Below, in pieces: positions 22,780 to 33,584 of a stretch of 64,000 nucleotides of DNA; positions within the stretch are counted from its first letter, which is position 1; every line of letters starts with the position of its first letter. Source of the stretch: Takakia lepidozioides (Eukaryota; Streptophyta; Takakiopsida; Takakiales; Takakiaceae); the NCBI GenBank assembly GCA_030704615.1, contig CM060733.1:23498001-23562000 (forward strand). The letters run 5' to 3'. A model generated the notes under the pieces. It was not told where the DNA came from, did no database searches, and worked only from the letters and a program-made list of their open reading frames with translations. The position numbers were made by a program, and so were the translations under genes.

Positions 22780-23465
22780 ATCAGGCCTACGTTAATGCAC
22801 CGCTCCTTAAATCTAGATAGTAGCTGGCCACGTCAGTAATTATAGCTTCATTACAGTTAGCGATAAGGCCCATGTGGTCCTGCTCTCCTTATCCCTGTGA
22901 CAAACGTTGTATATGTATATGTGTTCCAGTCAACAAATCTGACAGTAATCCAATTGGTGGCACCATGTTCTGATATCAGGTCCAGCTACATATACAACGT
23001 TGTTTGCCATAGCACCTGTCCCAACATCTGGTGGGAAATACTATTCTATGCAAATACTTGCCTTCTACTTGCCTTCATATGAGCTTGCACAAAGGCCTTG
23101 CTCCCACAAACTCTCCATTGCTCCAACTGCTCCACCATGTTCCCTCCTTATCAGTCCAAAGGAGTAGGCATTTCCAGGTAGTGAGGTTCCCTCCCATCGG
23201 TATATACGAACTCAACAACCAGCTGAAGCAGCAAACTAAGGGGGCCGACGTCATGCAATGGAAGAGAAACAGTAGAAGCACAGTACTTCATATTTGACAA
23301 AGGGGTCACTTTCTTACTGCCCTACCAAAATGCCAGCCACACCAAAAATGAATAAGACTGGTCAGTAAGGAATAAGATACATGCTGGAGCTTCAGCAGGA
23401 GGTGTGGAACCATGGGAAAGACCAAGATTAAGGTGAAAAGGAAAAAGAAGCTGCTGTGAGGCTCT
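22780..23465. other. Intergenic stretch with nothing recognised
   Basis: No continuation of the P450 frame and no convincing exon on either strand. Confidence 0.4.
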
Positions 23466-24215
23466 TACTTTAGAATGGCTTCGCTGGGTTGGGTGTTGGT
23501 TGGGCTGATCTGTGATGCATCCCCAAGGCGCCGAATGGTCACATCATACAGGACTTCCTCTACTTTCTTGAGATCATACTTCATACCTGCTGGAAAGGGG
23601 ACCCCACGATTGTCAATAATTCTGTATTGGTTCATTGCTACAAGCAAGATGGACAGCAGGGAAGAATGAGAAAACAAGTGAAGGATGAGGAGGTGTCCAG
23701 CACATCACGACCCATCTCGACCTCTTACTCAACAACTGGGATGATTCTTGCTGTGAAAAAGAAAACTAGAGCCGTGTAACATACTCTCAATTCTGCAAAA
23801 AATAAGCTGGCCCAAAGTAGTGAGAGGGAGAATCAGTCACAGAGCCTTGTGAGCCATCCACTTCCCATCTGAAAAACATCCATGATATGTCCGAGGTTAA
23901 ATCACAGGGACAATGTTGACAAAATACGTATTTCCGTTGACACGGGTACGAGGACAGATGACACGGGTCTGAACTGACGCGGCACTATACTCAGCACAGC
24001 ACACTTCACTAGCACTATACTCAGCTACTATACTCAGCTACTATACTCAACTACTTGCTATTTTTAAAATACTTGCCCTGGTGGGCAAGTATCTCCATCA
24101 CCACCTGTGACTCAGGAATGGACATCATCAGCATGAAGTTATACCATCCAGGAAATGCCATCAGGTGTGCCAACTTTGGATGCCGAGAAATTTGCTGGTT
24201 CCAGTTGCAGCTTGA
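23466..24215 (-). CDS. Candidate exons of an unidentified minus-strand gene
   Basis: Three minus-strand blocks look like exons. The first, near 24060-24200, reads HPKLAHLMAFPGWYNFML then MMSIPESQVVMEILAHQG, before a possible donor GTATTT. The second, about 23790-23870, follows a TTTTTCAG acceptor and reads WEVDGSQGSVTDSPSHYFGP; a stop follows in frame before the possible donor GTATGT. The third, 23470-23640, follows acceptor TTGCTTGTAG and reads MNQYRIIDNRGVPFPAGMKY then KKVEEVLYDVTIRRL, with donor GTAAGA at its end. The composition is protein-like, but I do not recognise the family. It lies downstream of COG3 on the same strand. Exon borders are approximate. Confidence 0.4.
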
Positions 24216-26012
24216 TGTCACTAATCCTCATGCCTGGTTGAAATGATTCGACAGTATGAAATTGGGAGAGTAGTACGCCAATGGAACCCAACCATCAGCT
24301 CATGAGAAGAGACGACAAGGTTAGCATATCTTCATGAATGAATTTATGTGGTAAAAGAAATGCTGCTGTGCAATTCTCAAAATGTATTCAGAAGACAAGC
24401 CTAGAATGCCGCCACAAGAACTGTGCTTGCTGTGACGATGGACGTTAAGAAAACCTCCGCACAGTCATGTAGAAGTGCCACTGCTACAAAGCATTACAGA
24501 CGAGCAGACCAGGTGAGTGAGTACGCAAAAACAAACCTCACTGCATATGGTGTCCACCAACACACGTCTAAATCCAAATTGTCTAAACAGAAACGGCCGC
24601 ATAGGCTGCATTAAAGATGGAAAGGCTTAGCCCTGCAACCACATCAGAGACACTCCCCCACATCCTTCCTGGAATTTTCATCAATAAAGAAGATTTCAGG
24701 GAAGCCCACTAAGACTATGAATCCCGGGGACAATAACTATCTCCTAGCCGTAGGCATTCGCACCACACACCCCAAAACGAATGCACGGACCCACTTTACA
24801 TAACGAATCCATGACCCAAGAAGCCAATTGAATTCTCTCAAAGACAGAAAAAAGGACAGCATGTAACCAAAGAAATTGGACGAAGACATCGCATACAATG
24901 CATGCTTGGAAGAAAGCTGAACCACAACTGGCGCCCAACTGTTCATGGTTTAGCCTCGAGCTTGCAGGATGGAGGCTCATTTCTCTTGCGCTAACAACTA
25001 CCCATGCCATTTCTCACTTTTCGCATACTCCAAATACTCCAACTGGTGCCATTTTAGCAGGGTCAGTTCCTCCTGCTTGCAGCCGGGAACACAGTCACTC
25101 ATGTAGCATCTGTTTACTGCCCTTGCTGAACCCAACCTGTCAGAGACTTCCAGACAAAAGAAAGAAAGAAAGGAACTTAACGAAGTCTATGGGAAGCTCA
25201 AAGAGCTCATGAAGTAAGCAAGACACAAAAAGGAAAAAGTGGGGCCTCAGCAAACAGCCCAACTGAAGATAGTACTCATAAGACGTTGGCCGTAGCCTTG
25301 TGGCCATAGACCCCATGCCCAGTTTGGCCAGAATAAAAGGGAACAAACACTACCTTTGTGAGGGGCTCACTCCAGTAGTGGGGCTTACTGAAGCGAGAAA
25401 TGGATAGTCAGGGATCAGACTCCACTGGTGTGGAATTTAAAATATCTAATGTAATCAAGCAAGGAAGAAATAGCATATGTACATAGAAAGTCTCAATGGA
25501 AGCACAGTGATCCAGTCAAAACAAACCCAACAATTTCTTAGCAAAGCAAATCTTAGGAGAGTATCATGTTGCACGGAAACAAACAAACGAGTGAAAACAT
25601 GAGATGTCTTGTTCCATTAGAGGGGTTGGTTGCTGAAATCAGAAGACATTTAAATTCAGTTTGCATGTGTAAAATGCGTCCGGTAAGCGATACACACAAG
25701 ACAAAACTTGGGAACCATGGCTTGTGGTCACTTGCAGATGCAGTGTTGAAGTTGCTATGCCAGTGATATCCTGTCCTGTTTTGATAGGTAACAGCCATCC
25801 TGCTATGGACAGAGGCCCTGCACTGATCCCCTCACATCTATAGCTTGAGGGTTCATGACACTCAGATCCCAGCCCTTCTCCCAGAAGTACCAGTAGCACA
25901 CACTCAACTAAGCAAATGGTACTGGCATGGAACTAAGTATTCCAATGTTTGCAAACCTAAGCCTCACTTTGAAAAGTATGATGACAAGACCCACTTACAC
26001 CCTGGGATGATT
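24216..26012. other. Region downstream of COG3, unassigned
   Basis: This should include the 3' untranslated region of the minus-strand COG3 gene. A short plus-strand piece near 25165-25220 (ELNEVYGKLKELMK before a GTAAGC donor) faintly resembles a PPR-protein E-domain, but the evidence is weak. No poly(T) tract marks a retrocopy end next to the COG3 stop. Confidence 0.35.
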
Positions 26013-28346
26013 CTAACAAAGGCCATCAAGTGAGGTTTGCAGATCAGAAATCTTCATGAGGCTGATCTGGGCAGCTTCGTTGGATGTATACTCCGTTTCG
26101 ACAAGGGCTAATACTTGCCCATGTGCTTCCAGTATGTTTGACTTGATGGGCTTAAATAAAATGGAACGAGTGGATGGATTTTGCAAGTACAATTCCATCT
26201 TGGACACCACCTCTGGCAACCGTTGCTTAAGAGCTTCAGCTACCTTGGCCACCATCTCAGCAACCATGTCAGGCGTCGCAAAGGCTTGTTCTTTCAGGGT
26301 TTTTGGTGCCTCCATGTCTGCTGGTCGGTTCCGCTTCGCCATTTTTACAGCTGTTACCTTGGTGATGAAAGAAAGCATAGGTTCAACTGCAAGCTTGGTT
26401 ATGGACATGATGAATTGTTCACATGTCATCTTTAAGCTCTTTTCAAGCTCCTTCTTTGCATCTATTTGATAGTCCAAAACACGGGGTGAAAAGGTGCGAG
26501 CCAGGGACTGACTGCTCCATAATGATGACTGACCTCTCAATATGCGGCGCAAATGCTCCAGCAAGTGTGTGAAATCGAGCTCCTTGTGTGTTACAGAAAA
26601 ATCTATGTCAAAGGGTGCAATCTGTTCCCGGAGAATCAGCAGATGCTTGATGAGAAAAAGTTGTCCATCCATTTGAGAAGATCGCCTCTCTATCAATTTG
26701 CTCGCACGTTGAATGGATGCAGAACACATACCAATAGCTTCCTGTGCAAGACCAGTAAAAATTGCAGGCTCCAGACAGCGGTACAGCTTGGAGAGAGCCG
26801 ATAAAGTTTTCTCCAATGGTGGGTACCAGGTTGCATACAAATCTCTTCCCTCCTCCTCATTCCCAGAGGCTGATGCAGCACTTTGCTCCAGTTTAGCTGG
26901 AAAGTCAAGATCCTCTGCTGATGGCAGGTAGTTGGCAATCTCATCCCGCATGTGTGTCTGGGCACGAAAGGTGAGCCTTTCTTGTACATCCGCAAGGGTT
27001 CGTAAGATAGTCGGATGCACCCCTGCCACCGATTCTCGCCGCCTCCCCAAATGCTCATCAAGCACCTCTGCTTTCAGAATATCTACAACCTCACAAAGTC
27101 GATCTAAGTCTGCCTCATGGATAAACCGTGCCCGCAGAGTGTCATAGAGCACCGTACACAGGGGGTCAACAAGTGGGGCCAGGTTAGAGGGATCAGAAGA
27201 TGAGACTGGGAAGAAGTGATCAAACAGTTGATGCTCTAGCTGGCATACCTGCATTAGGTAAGCACAGCCAGATCTGGTCAACGCAGGCAATGGCTCCTTC
27301 TTTGCATAGTCACCAATCCGCTGCGACACCACCCCTTGTACCAAACCAAGACGCTGCTCACAATACAATGAATAACAATCTGTGAGCACTTGACTGTACT
27401 CCTTCCGCGACGCTCTGCTCTCGATCTCTTCCATCAGTGCTTTCAGCTCACTTGCAGCAGCTTTGAAGCGCACATAGAGTACAGACGTCTCTGACCCTTC
27501 CGCGATGGAGATTCTGCCGTTTCCACCTAAACTTTCTTTGACAGCCGCCTGGACCTGAGCTGATGCATGCTTCAGAACTGTGAGTACATGTGTCCGCACC
27601 ATGGCCAGTGCGCGCGATTGAAGTTGCTTGAACTTGACAAGATAGACACTGGAATCTGCATACTGTGGATTGTTGGCTACATACGATATGCATTCATCAA
27701 GTCTCTTCAACAATGGGAGGAAATGGCCACTCCCAACACCCATAGTTGCCGCATAAAACTGCGTCGCTATATTTTCAAGTTCATCAAAGTAGTTGAGCTT
27801 GCTCCGGAGGGCATCAGCAAACTCGATCAGCCTCTCCTTCTCCATCACCAATCGCTCGCAAGCATCATGCAGCATTCTTGTTTTGGTGGCAACAGCCTGA
27901 TGCTGGGCTTGCAGATCATCGAATCTACCCAGTGTGCCATCCAGATGACCCAGAATCTCATCACAGGTCTCGAGATGTCCTGTCAATGTGTTGACATACT
28001 GCCGGTACTTCTCTTCTGTCTCTGACTTCATGGCAGTCTCTAAATCCGTGTGCCACTTATAGAATTGATGCTGGCTGTTGAGCTCAACAAGGTCAGTTGC
28101 CAAGGTAGCCTGCTGTGAGGGATCCGGAGAAGATGTGCTCGTATCTTGATCTTGCCTTCTCGTTGCCTCTCCCCCAAGATGCGAAGGCATAGGTCTCTCT
28201 GCTGCTGCATGAGCCAAGGCCATAATTGCCGCTTGCTGTTGCTCTGTCAGCGCTGCATTGTGTTCCCAAGTGGATGCGAATCTGTAGCCTAGAGACACAG
28301 CTCCAGAGCATGGCTGCGTCTGTGTAGGCCCATTCCTGCTCGCCAT
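26013..28346 (-). CDS. COG3: Conserved oligomeric Golgi complex subunit 3 (COG3/Sec34)
   Basis: A single 777-codon frame without introns. The residues around 95-240 match the Sec34 domain: a coiled-coil-rich stretch ([20 protein letters not shown], then [20 protein letters not shown]) followed by [19 protein letters not shown]. The C-terminus ([17 protein letters not shown]) also fits plant COG3, whose usual length is about 780 residues. COG3 belongs to lobe A of the COG tethering complex, which acts at Golgi membranes in retrograde vesicle tethering and so in glycosylation and wall-polysaccharide export. The chosen start is the first Met of the frame and precedes a low-complexity N-terminus typical of the family. 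The frame is fully open, unlike the surrounding elements, and is the clearest host gene here. The missing introns are unexpected. Confidence 0.93.
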   Translation of the reverse strand: MASRNGPTQTQPCSGAVSLGYRFASTWEHNAALTEQQQAAIMALAHAAAERPMPSHLGGEATRRQDQDTSTSSPDPSQQATLATDLVELNSQHQFYKWHTDLETAMKSETEEKYRQYVNTLTGHLETCDEILGHLDGTLGRFDDLQAQHQAVATKTRMLHDACERLVMEKERLIEFADALRSKLNYFDELENIATQFYAATMGVGSGHFLPLLKRLDECISYVANNPQYADSSVYLVKFKQLQSRALAMVRTHVLTVLKHASAQVQAAVKESLGGNGRISIAEGSETSVLYVRFKAAASELKALMEEIESRASRKEYSQVLTDCYSLYCEQRLGLVQGVVSQRIGDYAKKEPLPALTRSGCAYLMQVCQLEHQLFDHFFPVSSSDPSNLAPLVDPLCTVLYDTLRARFIHEADLDRLCEVVDILKAEVLDEHLGRRRESVAGVHPTILRTLADVQERLTFRAQTHMRDEIANYLPSAEDLDFPAKLEQSAASASGNEEEGRDLYATWYPPLEKTLSALSKLYRCLEPAIFTGLAQEAIGMCSASIQRASKLIERRSSQMDGQLFLIKHLLILREQIAPFDIDFSVTHKELDFTHLLEHLRRILRGQSSLWSSQSLARTFSPRVLDYQIDAKKELEKSLKMTCEQFIMSITKLAVEPMLSFITKVTAVKMAKRNRPADMEAPKTLKEQAFATPDMVAEMVAKVAEALKQRLPEVVSKMELYLQNPSTRSILFKPIKSNILEAHGQVLALVETEYTSNEAAQISLMKISDLQTSLDGLC

Positions 28347-28782
28347 CGCTCTCCAAGCTTCTCCACAACGATCTCAGCAATGCCTCCCCTGTTCTTTGTT
28401 CTTCAGAGCCAAGGGTTTTGTCTACTGGACGGACGAGCGCTGAACGTTCATTTCTTCCGCTATCGTTCGTCGAGATCCTCTACTTTCGTTAGATGGAATC
28501 TTGTTCCTACGCCGGGGCTCAAACCGGGCTCCCCTCGTGATCCTGCTTAGTACGTCCTCGGGGTTTTCCCTAAGTAATTCCAAATAAGTCAATACAAATC
28601 AATATTTATAGCATCTCGAACAGGCGTCTCTAATCCAAGACCAATCCTTACCACATCTGAAATCCTGACCCTCGAACTTTCCAAGATTCTGAACCCCACC
28701 CTAGGAGAATTCTGGAAGCAACTACTTTACAACAATATGTAGAGCAGTTTCATTGGGCGCTGATTCTAGAGTGGTCCATGAG
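28347..28782 (-). promoter_or_regulatory. COG3 upstream region
   Basis: This lies between the COG3 start and the poly(A) end of the LINE, so the promoter and 5' untranslated region must fall here or beyond the LINE. I see no certain TATA box. The LINE insertion lies about 440 bases upstream of the start codon. Confidence 0.35.
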
Positions 28783-31700
28783 TTTTTTTTTTTTTAATTA
28801 AGGGAACAGGGGGATATATCCCTGATATATTTATTATCAATTATTTGATGGGGAAAAAAATTAAAACCCCTTTACACCATGAGGTATACCCACTGTGATC
28901 AGTGTAGTTCGAGCCAGCCTCTCTGAACAGAGATAAAGTCCAAGATACGAAAATAACTCCTATCTACCTCTACATTAAATGCAAAAAGAGCATAGATTGT
29001 TCCTACGAACTAAACAGCCACCGAGCGGGCTAATCCAGGGGACCAAAAAACCGGGCACACTGCCCTAGACCTGAAGCGAAGCTTAGGAGAGAGGAGTGTC
29101 CTGATGGACTTTCTAAGACTGTCTAGAATGGCAAGGGAGGAGTGGCACTGAGAGTAGATAGTTCATTGATCTTCTACACGATGGAGATTGCGATCTATCT
29201 GTAGTGCAACTTGGAAGCCGTCGAGGAGGGTTTCAGATGCTTCCAGTTGATGTCCCTTTCAAATTCGGGGGAAAGAGTGTAGCGGCACACGGAGATCTCG
29301 CCAGGTTGCTGGGGGGAGAGCGTTCCAGTAGCATCGGTCCTGCACAGGGCTGCTGCATATGATCCCCTGTCTTATCCAGGTGTGCTGAAAGTTCCTGTGG
29401 ATGGCCTCCGCGTTCCTGGCATCCCGCTGTATGACTGCACATATTTTGGCCCATGCCTTCCTAGCTTTAGTTTGTAAGTCAAGAAATACAGTAGCCAGGA
29501 GGGCAGATATGGAAGTGGTCTCTCCTAGAAAGGTATTCTTGCATCTTAGTTTCCATAGATGCCACAAAACTGATGCTCTTAAGGTCTCAAAAACAGGGCA
29601 GTTAATGGCTCTGTTTTTTGTGGTTGGATCATAGTTTAGGAGAATGATTGTGTCTGAAGGAGAGGAGGGGTTCCAGGTTTGATAGAAGGTTTTGATATGG
29701 GGCCAAATCCTTGCTGGGGCTTGGCAGGAGAGGAGGCAATGTTCTATCGATTCTGTCACTGCAGTAGAACAGCAAGCACATAAAATCGAACCCTGAAACT
29801 GTAGCCATTCCCCAACTTTGAGAACCCTATTTACTAATTGCCATAGAAAGGATGCAATTTTTGAAGGGCGGGATTTAATCCAAACTGAACCCCAAATAGT
29901 CTTCCAGTTTTCATCACAGAAATTGTACAATCCCCATCTAGCTTCCCATTTCTTGTTCATAGGTTGAGACACAGATAATGCTTTGTATCCCTTCTTAGTT
30001 GTGTATGCAAAGAAGGGCTCTGGAGCATTGTTGAATTTCCAGGACCATTCTTGGGGGTCAATGTCCATTTCTGCGAGAGGTCTCCCTAGAATCCAGACAA
30101 AGGTGTTAGAAAGAAGCCAGGATCTGGTTGTGGTTGTAAGGGGTGGTATAGGATCCATGGCTTTATCTGGGGCTGTCCAGCAGCATATCCTCACCGGCGT
30201 TAGAGTCATGAGATTGAAGTGAACTGGGTTTGGGTTTGTAAGTGTAAGCCTAAGAAAGAAGGTGTCAATAGAGAAGGTGTATACTGACATATCATTGTGA
30301 CTGAGTTCATCTAGAAACAAAATGGTAAGCTTGTTTTGCAGAATGATTAAAGCCCATGAGTTGGGAGCTGGATGCGGAGGGCCAAGTGCCAGAGTGGCCA
30401 ACCACTGTGGTGGGATAGTTTGAATGATATCATGGTAACCTTTTGATGCCCGGGACCTCCCCACAAAAAGGGCCAGCGCATCTTGAGAGATGAGACTATC
30501 TCCCGACCATATGTTATGAACCTGTCTGACCCCGAGGCAGTCCCATTTGGACCATCTCATAGCCTGGTTTTTCTGAGGAGCAGTTAGAGGTATGTCATTG
30601 AGAAACAGATGTTATCTTTTGATTTCATAGAAGTTGCTTGGCTGGGCTTTTGTAAGCAGTTTTCTGAGCCTTCCCCAGGCCGACCAGATGTTGGACCATA
30701 GAGTGGAACTGACTGATTTAAGGTTGAAGCCCTAAGTGATCCAGCGCAATGATGGGGTCCAAGGGGTGTTTTTGAGTGGCGAGGAATTGGCAATGTGGTC
30801 ATAGATCAGAAATTTCCAGCAACCTCCTTCTGGTCCAAGAAAGCGCGGAATCCATTTTCCAAGGAGGGCCACTATCTGTAGTTCAGGGTCCAACACCCCT
30901 AGCCCTCCTTTTTTTTTTTGGTAAACAGATCTGTAACCAAGCTACATGTGGTCTCTTGTTGTGAATGGAGCTTTGTGCTCCCCAAATGAAGTTCCGGAGG
31001 AGACATCTGATTACTTGCATCTGTTTAGAGTTAGGGCGCCATGAGGAGGCATAGTACCATAAACCAGCTGAATGAATCTGATTCACCACTAAGGCTCTAC
31101 CAACGAGAGAGAGATGCTTTGACCCCCAGTAGGTCAATTTTTTCTCTAGTTTGGATAATGTAGAGGCAAAGATTTGCTAGTCTGTGAGGTTAATACCAAA
31201 GGTATATCCTAACAAGGTGGTTGTTTCGCCAGGCTGGAGCCAACAGAGACCCTGATCCACCCCCCAAGAGGGTGGTGAGCCCATAGTGGAAGCCGTTAGG
31301 TCACCAACGAGCAAGCCTGAAGTTTGTTCCAATTAATTTTGAATCCCGAGGCTTTGCAAAAGGTATGCAAAGTCTGTCCTGCTTGGTCCAAGTTTCTGAC
31401 TTTGCTTGCAGCATTAAAAACGTGTCATCCACGAATATAGAGTCAGTCAGGTAGGTGTATTGGCCCGTTATATAGTTTGAGACCCTAAGGCCTGTCATTA
31501 ATTGGTTTTGCTGCAACATATACCCCAGGGTATCTGCCACTACCAGAAACAGAAAGGGTGAGAGGGGACATCCTTGTCTAACTGATCGCCGAAGAGGGAA
31601 GGAAGAAGACAAGTGGCCATTTACAGTAACCCTACTGGATGAAGAAGTAAGGAGAATCTTGACCCATTTACAAAAAGAATGAGAAAACCCAAATTTTAGC

Positions 31701-32640
31701 AAGGCTGCAAGCAAGTAGGACCATTCCACCCGGTCGAAAGCCTTTTCAAAATCCAAGAGAAGAAGGGCAATGGCTTGATTGGTCCTTAGGGCATAGTCTG
31801 GAATTTCCTGTGCAAGGAGGAGGTTGTCCAGAATATACCGGCCTTTAATAAATCATGTCTGGTTGGGCCGAATAATGAATGGAAGAAGAGGTTGCAGTCT
31901 AAGGGCGAGAGCCTTGGCAATGATTTTGTAGGCGACATTCAAAAGGGTTATAGGGCGATAATTCGAAATATTCGTTCTGTCCCCCTTTTTGTACAACAAG
32001 GTAATTACCCCTTGAGCCATTGAAGGTGGCATTTGACCTTGCTGAAACAGATGGTTGGACATGGCTGTAAAGTCCCCTAAAATCTTTGGCCACAATGCTT
32101 TAAAAAATTCAACAGAAGTGCCATCTATACCAGGCGATTTGTTGTTCTGCATCTTAGATAGAGCCTCCTCTAATTCCAAGTCAGAGAAGTTTCCCTCAAG
32201 TTGCGCGGCATATTCCGGAGAAAGCATGGTAGGAGTGTGAATCAGACAGGCTGTCTGTTCATCAGAAGGTTCTAGGGAGATGCTGTCACTGTGAAAAAGT
32301 TGCTAGAAATGGTCCCCAGCATGGGTTGCCATCAATTTAGGTACTGTGTTTGAGATTCCGGATGGCTGGGCCACAAGTTCAAAGATGGTTTGTGAAGCTC
32401 TTCTCAATCTGGTCTTGTCAAAGAAGTATTTTGTCATCTTTTCCCCTTTTGTTGACCAGTTAACCCCCGCCTGTAACTTCCACTTTCTTTCTTGGAATTT
32501 ATGGTGAATGTCTAGATTGTTCCTGGCTTGGATATAAGTTTTGTAAGTATCTTCATCGCAATGCCTGGATTCCAATGCAGATTGGCATACTTTGAGGCAT
32601 TTAGATAATGCCTTAACCCTTCTGTTTCGGATGAGTGCCA
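28783..32640 (-). mobile_element. LINE retrotransposon (plant L1-like), 5' end replaced by Gypsy copy 3
   Basis: A 13-base T run at 28783-28795 is the poly(A) tail of a minus-strand insertion. Upstream on that strand lie a zf-RVT-like C-terminus and a reverse transcriptase. The element stops at 32640, where the terminal repeat of Gypsy copy 3 starts. The endonuclease part of ORF2 and ORF1 are not seen beyond that element, so the LINE was truncated or its 5' part was lost. Confidence 0.85.
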
Positions 32641-32668
32641 TGTCGTGCGCATACGTATCGCTACACAA
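29259..32668 (-). pseudogene. LINE ORF2 (reverse transcriptase and zf-RVT)
   Basis: Reading on the minus strand: 32303-32668 is a pre-RT linker. 31853-32227 has NNKSPGIDGTSVEFFKALWP and YRPITLLNVAYKIIAKAL (RT blocks 1-2). 31301-31756 has MDFEKAFDRVEW, GCPLSPFLF and a FVDDT catalytic box. 30883-31137 has the LSLVGRALVVNQI thumb region. 29259-30560 holds the distal domain with a zinc-binding zf-RVT module (ASFLWQLVNRVLKVGEWLQF ... CACCSTAVTESIEHCL). These are typical of plant L1-clade ORF2. Several stops and frameshifts separate the blocks. The first frame overlaps the Gypsy end by 28 bases, so its Met is not original. Confidence 0.85.
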
Positions 32669-33324
32669 CTACATCGTTGTACAAAACCACACAACACATG
32701 TGCACGCCACACACTAGTATATCACTAGTCCACCACTAGTCCAATCACTAGTCCAACCACTAGGCTACAACTAGTCAGTCACTAGGCTACCACTATGCTG
32801 CCCACTATGGCAGTCACTAGTCCACACAATGATAAAGAAGAAGAATACAAGCACGAGCTCACAAATCTGAAGCATAAACTCATGCATATATAACCTCATC
32901 ACTCAAATACAAGTCAAGCCAAGTGCACCCCACGCCATGAGGAATCCACACTACGGCGCCATAGCTAGGCGCGGTGAGGCTCAACTCGAGAAAGATGAGC
33001 CTCCCGCGCTTGCCGTGAAGATAACCACTCCAGGACCTAAATCTGCCTTGACCCTTGGATTGACACTTGGGCCAATCCCAAATGTCAATATGTAAAAGCT
33101 AGCTATTTCCTAGCTAGTTTCACACTAGTGGTAAAATAACTTGACAGCTGTCGTGCGCATACGTATCGCTACACAACTACATCGCTGTACAAAACCACAC
33201 AACACATGTGCACGCCACACACTAGTATGTCACTAGTCCACCACTAGTCCAACCACTAGGCTACAACTAGTCAGTCACTAGGCTGCCACTATGCTGCCCA
33301 CAATGGCAGTCACTAGTCCACACA
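32641..33324 (-). repeat. 3' terminal repeat of Gypsy copy 3 (A-B-A)
   Basis: On the minus strand: A 33324-33149, B 33148-32829, second A 32828-32641. Both A segments start TGTGTGGACTAG and end GCGCACGACA. B matches 17332-17662 and 1931-2260. The element ends exactly at the second A, next to LINE sequence. Confidence 0.85.
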
Positions 33325-33584
33325 ATCGCCCCCCTAGCTGGTGCTTAGGTCCCTCTAAGTCCAGGTAGCCACAAGATGTGATAGTGACCATAGCCTCACT
33401 AAGTCCTCCACCACTGTCCCTACTACACTCAAACTCGATAGATCAAGAGGCCGGGTGCAAGAGTTGCCCCATCGTTAGTCGCCGTCTTGCAACCTGTGAA
33501 CTTGAGCTTGGGATCTCATGTATTGACTTCTATGAGCTTGGCCTCCCATGTCTTGTTAGCTGCCTCCAGTCATGTCCACTGCCA

